DNA of 64,000 nucleotides from Parvicella sp964387945 (GTDB taxonomy: Bacteria; Bacteroidota; Bacteroidia; Flavobacteriales_D; Parvicellaceae). The position numbers were made by a program, and so were the translations under genes. The notes below the pieces were generated by a model. It made no database searches. It was given only the letters and a program-made list of their open reading frames with translations, and was not told the origin of the DNA. The stretch lies in assembly GCA_964387945.1 (NCBI GenBank), contig CAYLYX010000005.1:62001-126000 (forward strand), in the 5' to 3' direction. Shown here one piece after another: positions 51,174 to 59,869 of the stretch (position 1 is the first letter of the stretch; the number at the start of each line of letters is the position of its first letter).

Positions 51174-51552
51174 CTTTTTCACTATTTTTCTTGCCTTTTC
51201 AACCGTCTCTCTAGCACAGGACGAAGTAGATTGTAGCGACTTCAGAAAAGGAAAGTTCTCATACACTCCACCTAATGGCGGTGAAGTAATCATTAGAAGA
51301 ACAAAGAAAAAGCAAATTGAGCGGTACAATGACGAAAACCAGAAATTCATCTTCGAAATCACTTGGCTAGACGATTGTCGCTATGAGTTAATTTTGGTAA
51401 ACACGAAAGGTCTTCCAAAAGAAAAGAAAAAAGAAATTATTGGAACTAGTCTGCAATGCAAAGTGGTCGCTGCATCGCTAGGGCATTATGAGGTTGAGAT
51501 TACATCCGAAAGTTCCTTCAAACCACAAAAATTGAGTATTTATAGTAATTGA
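51154..51552 (+). CDS. Small secreted protein (family often mislabelled DNA topoisomerase IV)
   Basis: 132 residues beginning at TTG 51154 with a signal peptide (KSNIISFFTIFLAFSTVSLAQ). The mature phrase CSDFRKGKFSYTPP, then IIRRTKKKQIERY and FEITWLDDCRYELIL, matches a common Bacteroidota family which databases often call DNA topoisomerase IV by propagation error. It has no relation to a topoisomerase; a secreted lipocalin-like small beta protein is more plausible. Coupled by overlap to the membrane glycosyltransferase. Confidence 0.75.
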   Translation: MKSNIISFFTIFLAFSTVSLAQDEVDCSDFRKGKFSYTPPNGGEVIIRRTKKKQIERYNDENQKFIFEITWLDDCRYELILVNTKGLPKEKKKEIIGTSLQCKVVAASLGHYEVEITSESSFKPQKLSIYSN

Positions 51553-51585
51553 TCACTTGGCATTGACATTTTAACTCCTCCGCTG

Positions 51586-54228
51586 ATGAGCCTCCTATTT
51601 AACTTAACCTGGATAATAAAATCAATCACTTCGGTGAGTGGTGTTTGGGACTCATTCAGTTTGCGTTATTCAAATGGAGCTATACTAAGCACAACACCTT
51701 TTTACCAAGAGTCTTATTTCATTGTTAGCTTGGTTTCTCTTGTCGTAGTAGGCATGATTGCTCTTTTTATTTTGAGGAATAACTTTTCCATCAAACGTTT
51801 TGAAGCCTATTCAGAGTATAAGACCCATCTGGCAAAACTTCGGTTTCTTTCGATACTGTTTTTGATTGGATTACCCGCTATAGAATGGAGTCAGCAATCT
51901 TTTATTGAAGGACACACCTCACGTTGGGGGCTCATACTCATTGAAATGACTATTATTCTAGTCTTCTTTGCTTCTACACTCATCAAAAGCATTAACTCAA
52001 TATTTATTAATGTTTTTTCTGTGGTAGGTTCTAGTGCAGTAATTTGCTTACTACTGTATCGCACATTTTTAGATAACTTCGGAACAGTCTACATGGCAGA
52101 GGTCATTGTTTCCATGGCGTATACGGTAATTATTTTTAACAATCTGAAGCATCAGGTTTATCAGTTAATTCTAGTAAATGTATACTTCACAGTTTTGTTT
52201 TTAACCACTCAGAACGAAAACCAAGTAGTACTAATTTTCGTGAGTGCTTTTATTGCCATTCAGGTTTTTGCGGTTTTATTTCACCTTTTTCAAATACACA
52301 AATTAGATCGGATTAGCTTCTCTGAACGAATCCTGAATAGTTACGACAGACTTGTAATCGTCTACAATATCAGAGGTGAAGTGGTTTATGTTAACCCTTT
52401 TTTGAAAAAATTCGTAGGCAAACGTGATGAAGAGCTCTTGGGAGATGCTTGGTACGAAGTGAGACATTGTTCTGAGGAAAGAACCCAACAGATTAAACTT
52501 AGCATCCGACAGCAAATACTGGAGCAGCTTACGATTGACGAGTTGAACGAGGAAATTTATAGTGAGCCTAACGAAAAAATTCGAACAGTCAACTGGACTT
52601 TTCAGGTACTTGACGGAAGTTACCTCATGTCCATAGGTAGTGATATCACAGAACTACTGGAACAGCGAAAGGAGATTGAAGAACTGTCTTCCGTTACGCA
52701 ATCTGTGAATAACGGTGTAGTCATTACGGATACAAAAGGCGTCATACAATGGGTAAATGATAGCTTTTGTTCCATGACAGGATACACCTCTACTGATTTT
52801 GTGGGCAAAAAACCGACACAAGTTTTCAGAATTCCCGAATTCTTTCAGGACGAATTTAACGTACTGATAAAAGAGGGACCTATCTTTCATGATCCGCTTA
52901 CTGTTGCCCATTATGACAAATCGGGTGATGTTATCTGGCTGATGATTAATACCACGCCTATTTACAACGAAAATGGTGATCTGGAGAAAATTATAGAAGT
53001 CGTAACAGACATAACAGAGCAGAAAGAAAAAGACATTGAGTTTGAAAAACTGTCCTTAGTAGCTCAACATACACAAAACCCAATCTTAATTACCAATGCT
53101 AGTTACCAAATCAATTGGATCAATGGAGGTTTTACCCGACAATTAGGCTATACACTGGAGGATATTGAAGATCGCGAACCAGGTGACTTGCTATTTAAAA
53201 GCAGCACAGAATCCACCGATTACGCTCATTTTGTTTCTCAGGTAGAAGCAGGAAAGATGGCGAAAGGAGATTTTGTACTCTACAAAAAAGATGGAAGTCC
53301 CGTATGGATGAACGTTACGGTTGATCCCATCCTTAATAATGCTGGTGTCATCACTTCTTTCATTTGCTTAATGCAAAATATTCAGGAGATAAAGGACGCT
53401 CAGGCCATTATTGAAGAAAAAAATAAAGACATTACCGACAGCATTTCCTACGCTCAAAGGATTCAGGGAGCTTTATTGCCGAATTTAAAGTTAGTTAAGC
53501 AAAACCTGCCCAAGCATTTCGTATTCTATCGTCCTAAAGATATTGTAAGCGGTGACTTCTATTATATCGAAATGTATCGAAACAAAGTTTATATAGGAAT
53601 TGCGGACTGCACAGGACATGGTGTACCCGGAGCGATGATGACCTCGATAGGTGCAGCTGCATTAAACAACGCTATTCTAGACAGAAAACTATCTGATCCA
53701 GCTGCCATTCTCAATCATGTAGATGGTTATCTCAAGGCTTCCTTGTCTACAAGTACAGAAGGATTAAGAGATGGAATGGATATTGGGTTAATCGTACTTA
53801 ACATAGCCGATCGGGAAATTGAGTATTCAGGAGCAAAAAGACCACTTATTGTAGTGGACAAAAACGGTGAAATGACTACGATTCCCGGGATCAAACGATC
53901 CATTGGTCAGTTCATCATGGGCGATGATTTCAAGTTTAGAACCACCGCTATTCCAGTAGAAGAAGGAACGAGCATTTATTGTTTCTCAGATGGAATTCCA
54001 GATCAATTTGGAGGAGAAAAAGGAAAAAAAATCTATCAGTCCAATCTCATTGATTTTCTGGTAGAAAATAGTCACTTGCCCATGAAAGAACAACACCAAG
54101 CATTGAATAATTATGTGGATGAATGGCAACGTGATTTCGCTCAAACTGACGATATGGTACTCTTTGGAGCCAAGGTAACCACAAGATACTTTGATAAATT
54201 AAGCACAATTCTGGCAAGTAACGGTTGA
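51586..54228 (+). CDS. Membrane PAS-PAS-PAS SpoIIE/PP2C phosphatase
   Basis: 880 residues. Several membrane segments at the N-terminus (about 40-230), then three PAS domains (about 245-345, 365-480, 485-600; repeated phrases such as SLVAQHTQNPILITN and GVVITDTKGVIQWVNDSF, ending in VTDITEQKE-type linkers). A short coiled coil DSISYAQRIQGALLP leads into the SpoIIE domain (about 640-875), with metal-binding RPKDIVSGDFYY, GIADCTGHGVPGA and DGIPDQFGG. Predicted to dephosphorylate a partner protein (anti-sigma antagonist or similar) in response to a membrane/PAS signal. No kinase or STAS partner nearby. Confidence 0.9.
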   Translation: MSLLFNLTWIIKSITSVSGVWDSFSLRYSNGAILSTTPFYQESYFIVSLVSLVVVGMIALFILRNNFSIKRFEAYSEYKTHLAKLRFLSILFLIGLPAIEWSQQSFIEGHTSRWGLILIEMTIILVFFASTLIKSINSIFINVFSVVGSSAVICLLLYRTFLDNFGTVYMAEVIVSMAYTVIIFNNLKHQVYQLILVNVYFTVLFLTTQNENQVVLIFVSAFIAIQVFAVLFHLFQIHKLDRISFSERILNSYDRLVIVYNIRGEVVYVNPFLKKFVGKRDEELLGDAWYEVRHCSEERTQQIKLSIRQQILEQLTIDELNEEIYSEPNEKIRTVNWTFQVLDGSYLMSIGSDITELLEQRKEIEELSSVTQSVNNGVVITDTKGVIQWVNDSFCSMTGYTSTDFVGKKPTQVFRIPEFFQDEFNVLIKEGPIFHDPLTVAHYDKSGDVIWLMINTTPIYNENGDLEKIIEVVTDITEQKEKDIEFEKLSLVAQHTQNPILITNASYQINWINGGFTRQLGYTLEDIEDREPGDLLFKSSTESTDYAHFVSQVEAGKMAKGDFVLYKKDGSPVWMNVTVDPILNNAGVITSFICLMQNIQEIKDAQAIIEEKNKDITDSISYAQRIQGALLPNLKLVKQNLPKHFVFYRPKDIVSGDFYYIEMYRNKVYIGIADCTGHGVPGAMMTSIGAAALNNAILDRKLSDPAAILNHVDGYLKASLSTSTEGLRDGMDIGLIVLNIADREIEYSGAKRPLIVVDKNGEMTTIPGIKRSIGQFIMGDDFKFRTTAIPVEEGTSIYCFSDGIPDQFGGEKGKKIYQSNLIDFLVENSHLPMKEQHQALNNYVDEWQRDFAQTDDMVLFGAKVTTRYFDKLSTILASNG

Positions 54229-54241
54229 CGTCAGCGTATCG

Positions 54242-54871
54242 CTACTTCGTATTTAATTTGATTTCAAATTCCTTATATCCGGCAGGGATTTCGAACTTCT
54301 CAGCTGGAACAATTATTGCTTCTTCTTCCAACTCTACCGTATACGAACCGCTTTCTCGCTGAACAGCAATCCTGCGGATAGAACGTTTAACGTTAAAAGC
54401 ATCAATCAACTCATAGACCGGATCATCCATGTAGGCAGATAGTCCAGTGAGATCAGCCTTTCCCTGACTTGATGCATACATCACCACGGACCCTTTATCT
54501 GTTATCATAGAATAACCCTGACAGTTCTCTCCATTGACTTCTTTCTGTCCATCCAGTTTTGCAGAGGAAAGAATTTTAAACTTCTTCTCTCTTTGTAGCT
54601 GCGCTGCCGTAAAATGATAATATCCTTTCTGCGCAAAGGTGGGGTTATCTATGCAAATAAAGATTTCTTCGGTAGCTCTGTTAATAATGATTCGATACTT
54701 TCCTTGCCCATCCTCACCTTCCAGAGAGATCAAATCTCCCTTCATATAAATGTCAAAAGTTTCCTTTACACCATTTGCACTCTTTATGCCATGAATTACC
54801 CCTTCAAATGCAGTAACTTGAAACAGTACGAATAACAACAATATGGTACAAAAAGCTCTCATCTTATCCAT
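54242..54871 (-). CDS. Hypothetical secreted protein (DUF4412-like)
   Basis: 209 residues, start ATG 54871 or 54862 (MRAFCTILLLFVLFQVTAF signal). The mature protein (FEGVIHGIKSANGVKETFDIYMKGDLISLEG ... near residues 22-60, then NCQGYSM) resembles the DUF4412 group of periplasmic beta-fold proteins. It starts 4 nt after the stop of the glycine-rich gene, so the two are one operon. Confidence 0.65.
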   Translation of the reverse strand: MDKMRAFCTILLLFVLFQVTAFEGVIHGIKSANGVKETFDIYMKGDLISLEGEDGQGKYRIIINRATEEIFICIDNPTFAQKGYYHFTAAQLQREKKFKILSSAKLDGQKEVNGENCQGYSMITDKGSVVMYASSQGKADLTGLSAYMDDPVYELIDAFNVKRSIRRIAVQRESGSYTVELEEEAIIVPAEKFEIPAGYKEFEIKLNTK

Positions 54872-54875
54872 TCAT

Positions 54876-56339
54876 TTAATTTCCTACTTGCCCTCTGATC
54901 CAGTACGTTTGGTAATTATCATCAGGAATGTTCACTATATTTCCGTTGTGTCGGATAGCATACCCTCCTACTCCAGTCAAAGAACCGTTGAATTGTGAGT
55001 TAATGGTATTTGCAATGGGATTCAAAAGCGGTCCAATTGGAATCGGAATGGTTACATCTCCAATAAATGGGATGCTGATGGTAACTCCCAATTCAGAACC
55101 AGAAAAATCAATCGGCTGAGAAGAAGTAGTTCCATCTTCTCCAAAATCTCCACCTCCACCAGCATTTGCGGTAACCACAATATTTCCAGAAACAACAGGT
55201 GTAGGAATTGAAAAACTCTCCGTTTTACTTATTGCAAATCCCTCGTTATCATCATACTCACTTCCCGCTGATCGACCTGTGTCCCAAAACCCAATTACGG
55301 TAGTACAAGAACCTCCAGAGGCAGTACCTCCTCCAATCCCATCTGGCATTCCGCCTCCGCCACCTGCGCCAATGGCTAGACAAATCGTGATCACTCCACC
55401 AATATCGAGACTTTCAAATGCACCTACTGTGAGCCCTGCTCCTCCTCCACCGTAAATCATGCCGTGGTTTCGAATTTCTGCATCACAGGTCAAAACAATT
55501 GCATCTCCGCCATTATCCGCGTCTTCTCCCATCAGTTCTGGTCCATCCCCTCCATCCCCATAAATGTAACCGTAGTTTAGAATTCCCAGATTAGTATTAC
55601 TCAACGTGCCTGTGGTAAACGCAGGAATCGTATCCTCTATGGATCGAATTCCTACATTTTCTTCGATCGTAACGACAACGCAGTTATTTCCAGAAACCGC
55701 AGGATCTGCCGAAACATCAAAATTCATTTGGTCGGTAGAAATAACCACCTGATCGCAAGGAGAAACATCAATTTCTATGGAGTGAATCCCAACCGATCCT
55801 CCACATCCAGAGAAAAAGGTAATGCGATGACTTCCTGAATCTTCAAAAACCGTGGTTTGAATGTCAATAGAAACATTACCTGTGGTCTGCAAAGAATCAA
55901 GGTTGAGGTCAAGCTCAGACTCATCCGAAAAATCATGTAAGATAGAAAGTCCAAGCCCAGCTTGATTGCTAGACATAACTGTAAACGGAATTTGCATGGA
56001 CAGTGCATTGGCACGATCAATCTGATAATTCGTTTGTCCGAATGAATACGTTACCGAACACTCCGAACAGTCTTTGCTGTAAGATGGAATCCAGCATACA
56101 CCATTGTACTGTTCGATGATGCTATCCGTGGTATTGTAAATCACTAACCCCGTAGCTGGATTGGTTATATTATTTCTTTCAGTAATGGACAGTCTTGGCA
56201 TCAAAAACCCCTTGTCATCGGATTCTAAATGCAAAATAGCGGAAGAGTCAGGTGTATTGGTATTGATTCCAACATTATCTTGAGCAAATGAAACTTGCAC
56301 ACTTGCCAAAAAAATCAAAAAAAAGCATAATCTCCTCAC
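54876..56339 (-). CDS. Secreted glycine-rich adhesin-like protein
   Basis: 487 residues with signal peptide (MRRLCFFLIFLASVQVSFAQ). Right after it comes DNVGINTNTPDSSAILHLES, the entry phrase of Bacteroidota tail-fibre-like surface proteins, then a MPRL-TxxER region and a beta domain (about 90-235). Residues about 250-400 hold glycine clusters in the pattern N-x-G-x-I-x-GGGG (GYIYGDGGDG, GMIYGGGGAG, AIGAGGGGGMPD, TANAGGGGDFGEDG), as in polyglycine sandwich tips of phage receptor-binding proteins. The C-terminus contains GGYAIRHNGNIV. No peptidase or known ligand motif. Confidence 0.7.
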   Translation of the reverse strand: MRRLCFFLIFLASVQVSFAQDNVGINTNTPDSSAILHLESDDKGFLMPRLSITERNNITNPATGLVIYNTTDSIIEQYNGVCWIPSYSKDCSECSVTYSFGQTNYQIDRANALSMQIPFTVMSSNQAGLGLSILHDFSDESELDLNLDSLQTTGNVSIDIQTTVFEDSGSHRITFFSGCGGSVGIHSIEIDVSPCDQVVISTDQMNFDVSADPAVSGNNCVVVTIEENVGIRSIEDTIPAFTTGTLSNTNLGILNYGYIYGDGGDGPELMGEDADNGGDAIVLTCDAEIRNHGMIYGGGGAGLTVGAFESLDIGGVITICLAIGAGGGGGMPDGIGGGTASGGSCTTVIGFWDTGRSAGSEYDDNEGFAISKTESFSIPTPVVSGNIVVTANAGGGGDFGEDGTTSSQPIDFSGSELGVTISIPFIGDVTIPIPIGPLLNPIANTINSQFNGSLTGVGGYAIRHNGNIVNIPDDNYQTYWIRGQVGN

Positions 56340-56387
56340 CTTACAACAATTGTTAAGTCCGAATCAAAAGTACGAAAATTAATGTGT

Positions 56388-56960
56388 CTATAATATTAAC
56401 TTTTCTGTCAGTTCGGCATCGATAAGAATATCTACGTTACCTTTAAGTCGGGTCTGATGAAGTGGTCCTGCAAGCTGTTTTAATGCTCTCATTCCCAACT
56501 TTCTATTCTTTGGAAAATGCTCATCCAACGTAGAACTTCTCACAATGTAAAAGTTCCATTGATCTAGATCAAGAACGTTTATTTTTTTGACATCTTTTTC
56601 TGCGAGAACAGCAAAAATGTAGAGCTCTGCTTCTCGATTTCGAAATGTCATTGAATCCTCGCGTTTTGCGTCAATCCCAGTCTTAGGAGAAATGTCAAAA
56701 GAAATTCGCTTGGGACGTTTTTGTTTCCAGCTTTGGATATAACCACTGCTTCTCACGGCTATCTTTTTTCTGCGGTATCTCAGGTCTACTTTTCCCCAAT
56801 CAATTCGAGGCATCTTTGTCAACTCAAGTGCATTCGCCACTAAAAATAAACCAAACGCATCACGGTTTTGGTTGATTAACATATCTGAATAGGTCCATTG
56901 CCAAAAATCTTTAATTTTGACATCCTCCATACCTTTTATTGACTCGTGTCCCCAGTACAT
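56388..56960 (-). CDS. Hypothetical protein, restriction-endonuclease-fold-like
   Basis: 190 residues, cytosolic. The sequence FWQWTYSDMLINQNRDAFG ... LRYRRKKIAVRSSGYIQSW ... FYIVRSSTLDEHF follows a family I recall as PD-(D/E)XK-like hypothetical proteins, where the core reads (I)EVKSxxYIQSW. Here the Glu is Ala and the Lys is Arg (AVRSSGY), so a nuclease activity looks unlikely. The ATG at 56960 is only 4 nt after an exact -7 element, so either the mRNA is leaderless or translation begins at ATG 56930 (MEDVKIKDF). Confidence 0.6.
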   Translation of the reverse strand: MYWGHESIKGMEDVKIKDFWQWTYSDMLINQNRDAFGLFLVANALELTKMPRIDWGKVDLRYRRKKIAVRSSGYIQSWKQKRPKRISFDISPKTGIDAKREDSMTFRNREAELYIFAVLAEKDVKKINVLDLDQWNFYIVRSSTLDEHFPKNRKLGMRALKQLAGPLHQTRLKGNVDILIDAELTEKLIL

Positions 56961-56964
56961 ATTT

Positions 56965-56972
56965 CAAATATA
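56965..56972 (-). promoter_or_regulatory. -7 promoter element (TATATTTG)
   Basis: Exact TAnnTTTG on the minus strand, ending 4 nt before ATG 56960; the predicted transcription start coincides with the start codon. Confidence 0.65.
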
Positions 56973-57034
56973 AACAATTCCAATCCCATTCTTTAAATTT
57001 ACTATATCTTTAGCTTTAAATTAAACCTAACCTT

Positions 57035-57925
57035 ATGAAGAAACTTCTCCTTTCAGCAATTTTATTAATGGTTGCCACGGTCAGTCATGCGCAAGACGAT
57101 GATTGGGATTTTGGCGGTGACAGTGATGAGGGTGGCTCGAGTGTCGGCCCTGCTTTTTTTGATACCCGCGTGATCAACAGTCACAGTGTAGAGACTTTAG
57201 ATCAAGGAACTTTTGACGTGCGAATTGCACACCGTTTTGGCGATATGGCCACCAATAATAGTTATAAAACTTTCTTTGGCTTTGATAATTCAGCGGATAT
57301 CCAGATTGGATTAGACTATGGTATTACCGACAATCTAATGATTGGTTTGCATAGAAATAAAGGTGCAGGACCCTATAGCCAGCTGTTTCAAGGTGTAATT
57401 AAATACAAAATAATGGCCCAACAAGATGGCAAGCCTTTTACCCTGAGCGTAAATGCGAATGCGTTTGCTACCTTGATGGACAAGTCGAGCGACAGCACCT
57501 CAATTACCTATTTTCAAAAAACGGCTCACCGCTTTAGTTATTTCACACAAGTAATTTTGGCAAGGAATTTGAATGATAAAGCTAGTATTCAAATGAACGC
57601 TGGATTATTACATAGAAACTTGGTTCACTACGAAGATGTCAATACAACTTTTTCGATTGGTGGTGTGGCAAAAGTTAAGGTGGCCAAAAAGATTAGTTTA
57701 ATTGCTGAGTATAATCACTTGTTCAGACCTACGAATACGATTGATGGTATTGAATATACTGACCCACTTGGAATTGGTGTCGAGTTTAAAACACATGCAC
57801 ACGTTTTTCAAGTGAACTTCACCAATAGTAGAGGAATGGGAGAAGCACAGTTTATTCCTTATACCTTCTCAAAATGGGGTGACGGAGCATTTAGAATGGG
57901 CTTCACCATCTCCAGACATTTTTAA
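57035..57925 (+). CDS. DUF5777-family outer membrane beta-barrel protein
   Basis: 296 residues, signal peptide ending at VSHAQD, then an Asp/Gly-rich linker. The conserved phrases TFFGFDNSADIQIGLDYGITDNLMIG and TLDQGTFDVRIAHRFGD fit DUF5777, a Bacteroidota barrel family often found beside YceI and cytochrome c genes. Alternating aromatic strands continue to the C-terminal SRHF, with a terminal Phe as in outer membrane proteins. YceI follows 46 nt downstream. Confidence 0.8.
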   Translation: MKKLLLSAILLMVATVSHAQDDDWDFGGDSDEGGSSVGPAFFDTRVINSHSVETLDQGTFDVRIAHRFGDMATNNSYKTFFGFDNSADIQIGLDYGITDNLMIGLHRNKGAGPYSQLFQGVIKYKIMAQQDGKPFTLSVNANAFATLMDKSSDSTSITYFQKTAHRFSYFTQVILARNLNDKASIQMNAGLLHRNLVHYEDVNTTFSIGGVAKVKVAKKISLIAEYNHLFRPTNTIDGIEYTDPLGIGVEFKTHAHVFQVNFTNSRGMGEAQFIPYTFSKWGDGAFRMGFTISRHF

Positions 57926-57971
57926 TTACAAACCCTGCCTTCAAAAAATATTGGCAACTAAATTATAACAC

Positions 57972-58487
57972 ATGAAAAAATCAATCTTTACCCTCGCTCT
58001 GGGATTAATGGTCGGAATTGGCACCATGGCTCAGTCGCTAAAAATTATTTCTGAAAAAGCTCAAGCTGAGTTTAAAGTAGTGAGCGAAGACGTTACTGGT
58101 ACGTTTACTGGAATGGAAGCTACTATTGAGTTTAATGAAGGAGACCTAAGTGATGCCAGCATCAAGGGTAGCATTCCTGTTAATACAGTATCTACTGGAA
58201 ACAAAACAAGAGATGAACACCTTCAGGCTGAGGAATACTTCCATGCAGCAAAGTTTCCAAAAATGGAATTCGAAAGCAGCAAAATTGAGAAAACCGATAA
58301 AGGGTTCTTGATGACAGGAAAAATGACCATCAGAGGAGTAACAAAAGACGTTAGAATCAACTTCGTGTTTAAGAATAACGTTTTTGAAGGTAAAACGGTA
58401 GTTTATACTAATGACTTTGACTTTGCGGTAGCGAAAAAGCGTGATGACAGCAAAATATTGGTTAAATTCACCGTACCTGTGGAATAA
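57972..58487 (+). CDS. YceI-family periplasmic protein
   Basis: 171 residues with signal peptide (MKKSIFTLALGLMVGIGTMAQ). Typical YceI lipocalin-like features: FKVVSEDVTGTFTGM, SIPVNTVSTGNKTRDEHL, YFHAAKFPKMEFES, and GKMTIRGVTKDVRI. YceI proteins bind amphiphilic/isoprenoid molecules in the periplasm. Same strand as the DUF5777 protein, 46 nt apart, probable operon, with a terminator after it. Confidence 0.92.
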   Translation: MKKSIFTLALGLMVGIGTMAQSLKIISEKAQAEFKVVSEDVTGTFTGMEATIEFNEGDLSDASIKGSIPVNTVSTGNKTRDEHLQAEEYFHAAKFPKMEFESSKIEKTDKGFLMTGKMTIRGVTKDVRINFVFKNNVFEGKTVVYTNDFDFAVAKKRDDSKILVKFTVPVE

Positions 58488-58516
58488 CGACCTCAACTTA
58501 AATATGTTCATAAAAG

Positions 58517-58549
58517 AAACCCAGACCTTTTCGAAGCATCTGGGTTTTT
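58517..58549 (+). terminator. Intrinsic terminator
   Basis: AAACCCAGA (58517-58525) pairs with TCTGGGTTT (58539-58547) and runs into TTTTTA. It ends the DUF5777-yceI unit. Confidence 0.8.
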
Positions 58550-58564
58550 AGTACCTTTATTTTC

Positions 58565-59839
58565 ATGAGAGTATTTTTCTTTTTGGCTACAGCCATTTTG
58601 GTTTTCTCTTCTTGTCGCAAAGGAGATGAGACTCCACCTTCAATAACGGTAGACACTCCTGGCAACATGACATCTATTGCCTATGGAGATGTAATTACCG
58701 TTTCTGGTGTTGCCTCAGATGAAGAAGCATTGAAAGCAATCAAAATTGAGCTGCTTTATGATAATTTGGCAGCCACCGATTTTTCTTTTGAAATCACGGT
58801 CAACAACGACAACTATGAGTTTACCAAGTCGTTTGAATTGGATGATAGGCACTTACCCACAGCTACTTACCTTCTCAAGGTTTCTGCTATTGACAAAGCA
58901 GGAAACAGGGATTCGGAGTTCATCGAATTGAATTATGGAGAACTACCTAAAGAATTAGAAGGTATCGCCATCGTTGATAAGATCAGCTCAAGCATGTATG
59001 ATTTTTACTTCTATGACATGACTGCTGCCAATTACATCCAAACCTTTACAGGAGATTTTCAATCGCTGCTGGCAGATTCGTACCATTTGCTCATTTGGCT
59101 GGCGGGAGGAAGTTCAGGAGATTTAATTACTTATGACCTGGACAACGATGTGATCAATTGGCAAAAATCACCTCAACTCTCCTTCTACCCTTACTTTGGT
59201 CAGTTGCACCAAATGGAATCAGATCACAACATCGCAATGGTAAGAGGAAATAGTTCTGCCGTTACGATGGACAAAGAAGGGATTACCAACCGAACTTATT
59301 CACTTACCGCTTCTGCTGAAGGAGGTGAGATTTTTGAAGTTGATGGTTATGTTTTAATCGAAGAAACAGCCGGATCCAATCATTACATTTCCACCTTTGT
59401 AAAGAGTACTGGAAATTTAGTTCATCGACTTCAGCTAAACGAAGATGTGATTGCCATTGAGCGAAGAACAGACGATGAAGTCTTTGTGATTACCTCAGAA
59501 AATAACGTTTGTCATTTCTATCAATTTGATTATCTGAACAATAGCACATATGAACCGCACAGCATTGACCCTGGAACGCTCTACGATTTTTGTGTCATTG
59601 ATTCAGACGAAGTCATGCTCGCACATTCAGATGGTTTGATGCGTTTTACGTTAGGAAATAACTCCATGGTAACCGTAGCGCCAAATGTAGCTACCCAATT
59701 GGAGTATGAATCCTTGTCTGGGGTTATCTACGCGAATGTAAATAACACACTGCAATTTTTTGATCACTTGGGGAACAATGGAGGAACCGTTAACACTGGA
59801 GTTAATGTAACATCTTTTGCTTTGTATTACAATAAATGA
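58565..59839 (+). CDS. Lipoprotein with DUF4625-like Ig domain and propeller-like C-terminus
   Basis: 424 residues. Signal MRVFFFLATAILVFSSC, then RKGDETPPSITVDTPG leading into an Ig-like domain (about 24-125; IAYGDVITVSGVASDEEALKAI, YLLKVSAIDKAGN) of the DUF4625 kind. The remaining 300 residues are beta-rich with repeated short strands (LLIWLAGGSS, HNIAMVRGNSS, FCVIDSDEVMLAHSDG) compatible with a six- or seven-bladed propeller. A TACCTTTA element 6 nt before the ATG suggests a near-leaderless transcript. Surface or periplasmic; role unknown. Confidence 0.7.
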   Translation: MRVFFFLATAILVFSSCRKGDETPPSITVDTPGNMTSIAYGDVITVSGVASDEEALKAIKIELLYDNLAATDFSFEITVNNDNYEFTKSFELDDRHLPTATYLLKVSAIDKAGNRDSEFIELNYGELPKELEGIAIVDKISSSMYDFYFYDMTAANYIQTFTGDFQSLLADSYHLLIWLAGGSSGDLITYDLDNDVINWQKSPQLSFYPYFGQLHQMESDHNIAMVRGNSSAVTMDKEGITNRTYSLTASAEGGEIFEVDGYVLIEETAGSNHYISTFVKSTGNLVHRLQLNEDVIAIERRTDDEVFVITSENNVCHFYQFDYLNNSTYEPHSIDPGTLYDFCVIDSDEVMLAHSDGLMRFTLGNNSMVTVAPNVATQLEYESLSGVIYANVNNTLQFFDHLGNNGGTVNTGVNVTSFALYYNK

Positions 59840-59869
59840 TTCGTTTATTTGCGGATCAAATTTTGAATT

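Noticed and set aside
54876..56339. Prophage origin of the glycine-rich gene
   Set aside because: No neighbouring phage genes, a signal peptide is present, and the next gene is an exported hypothetical.
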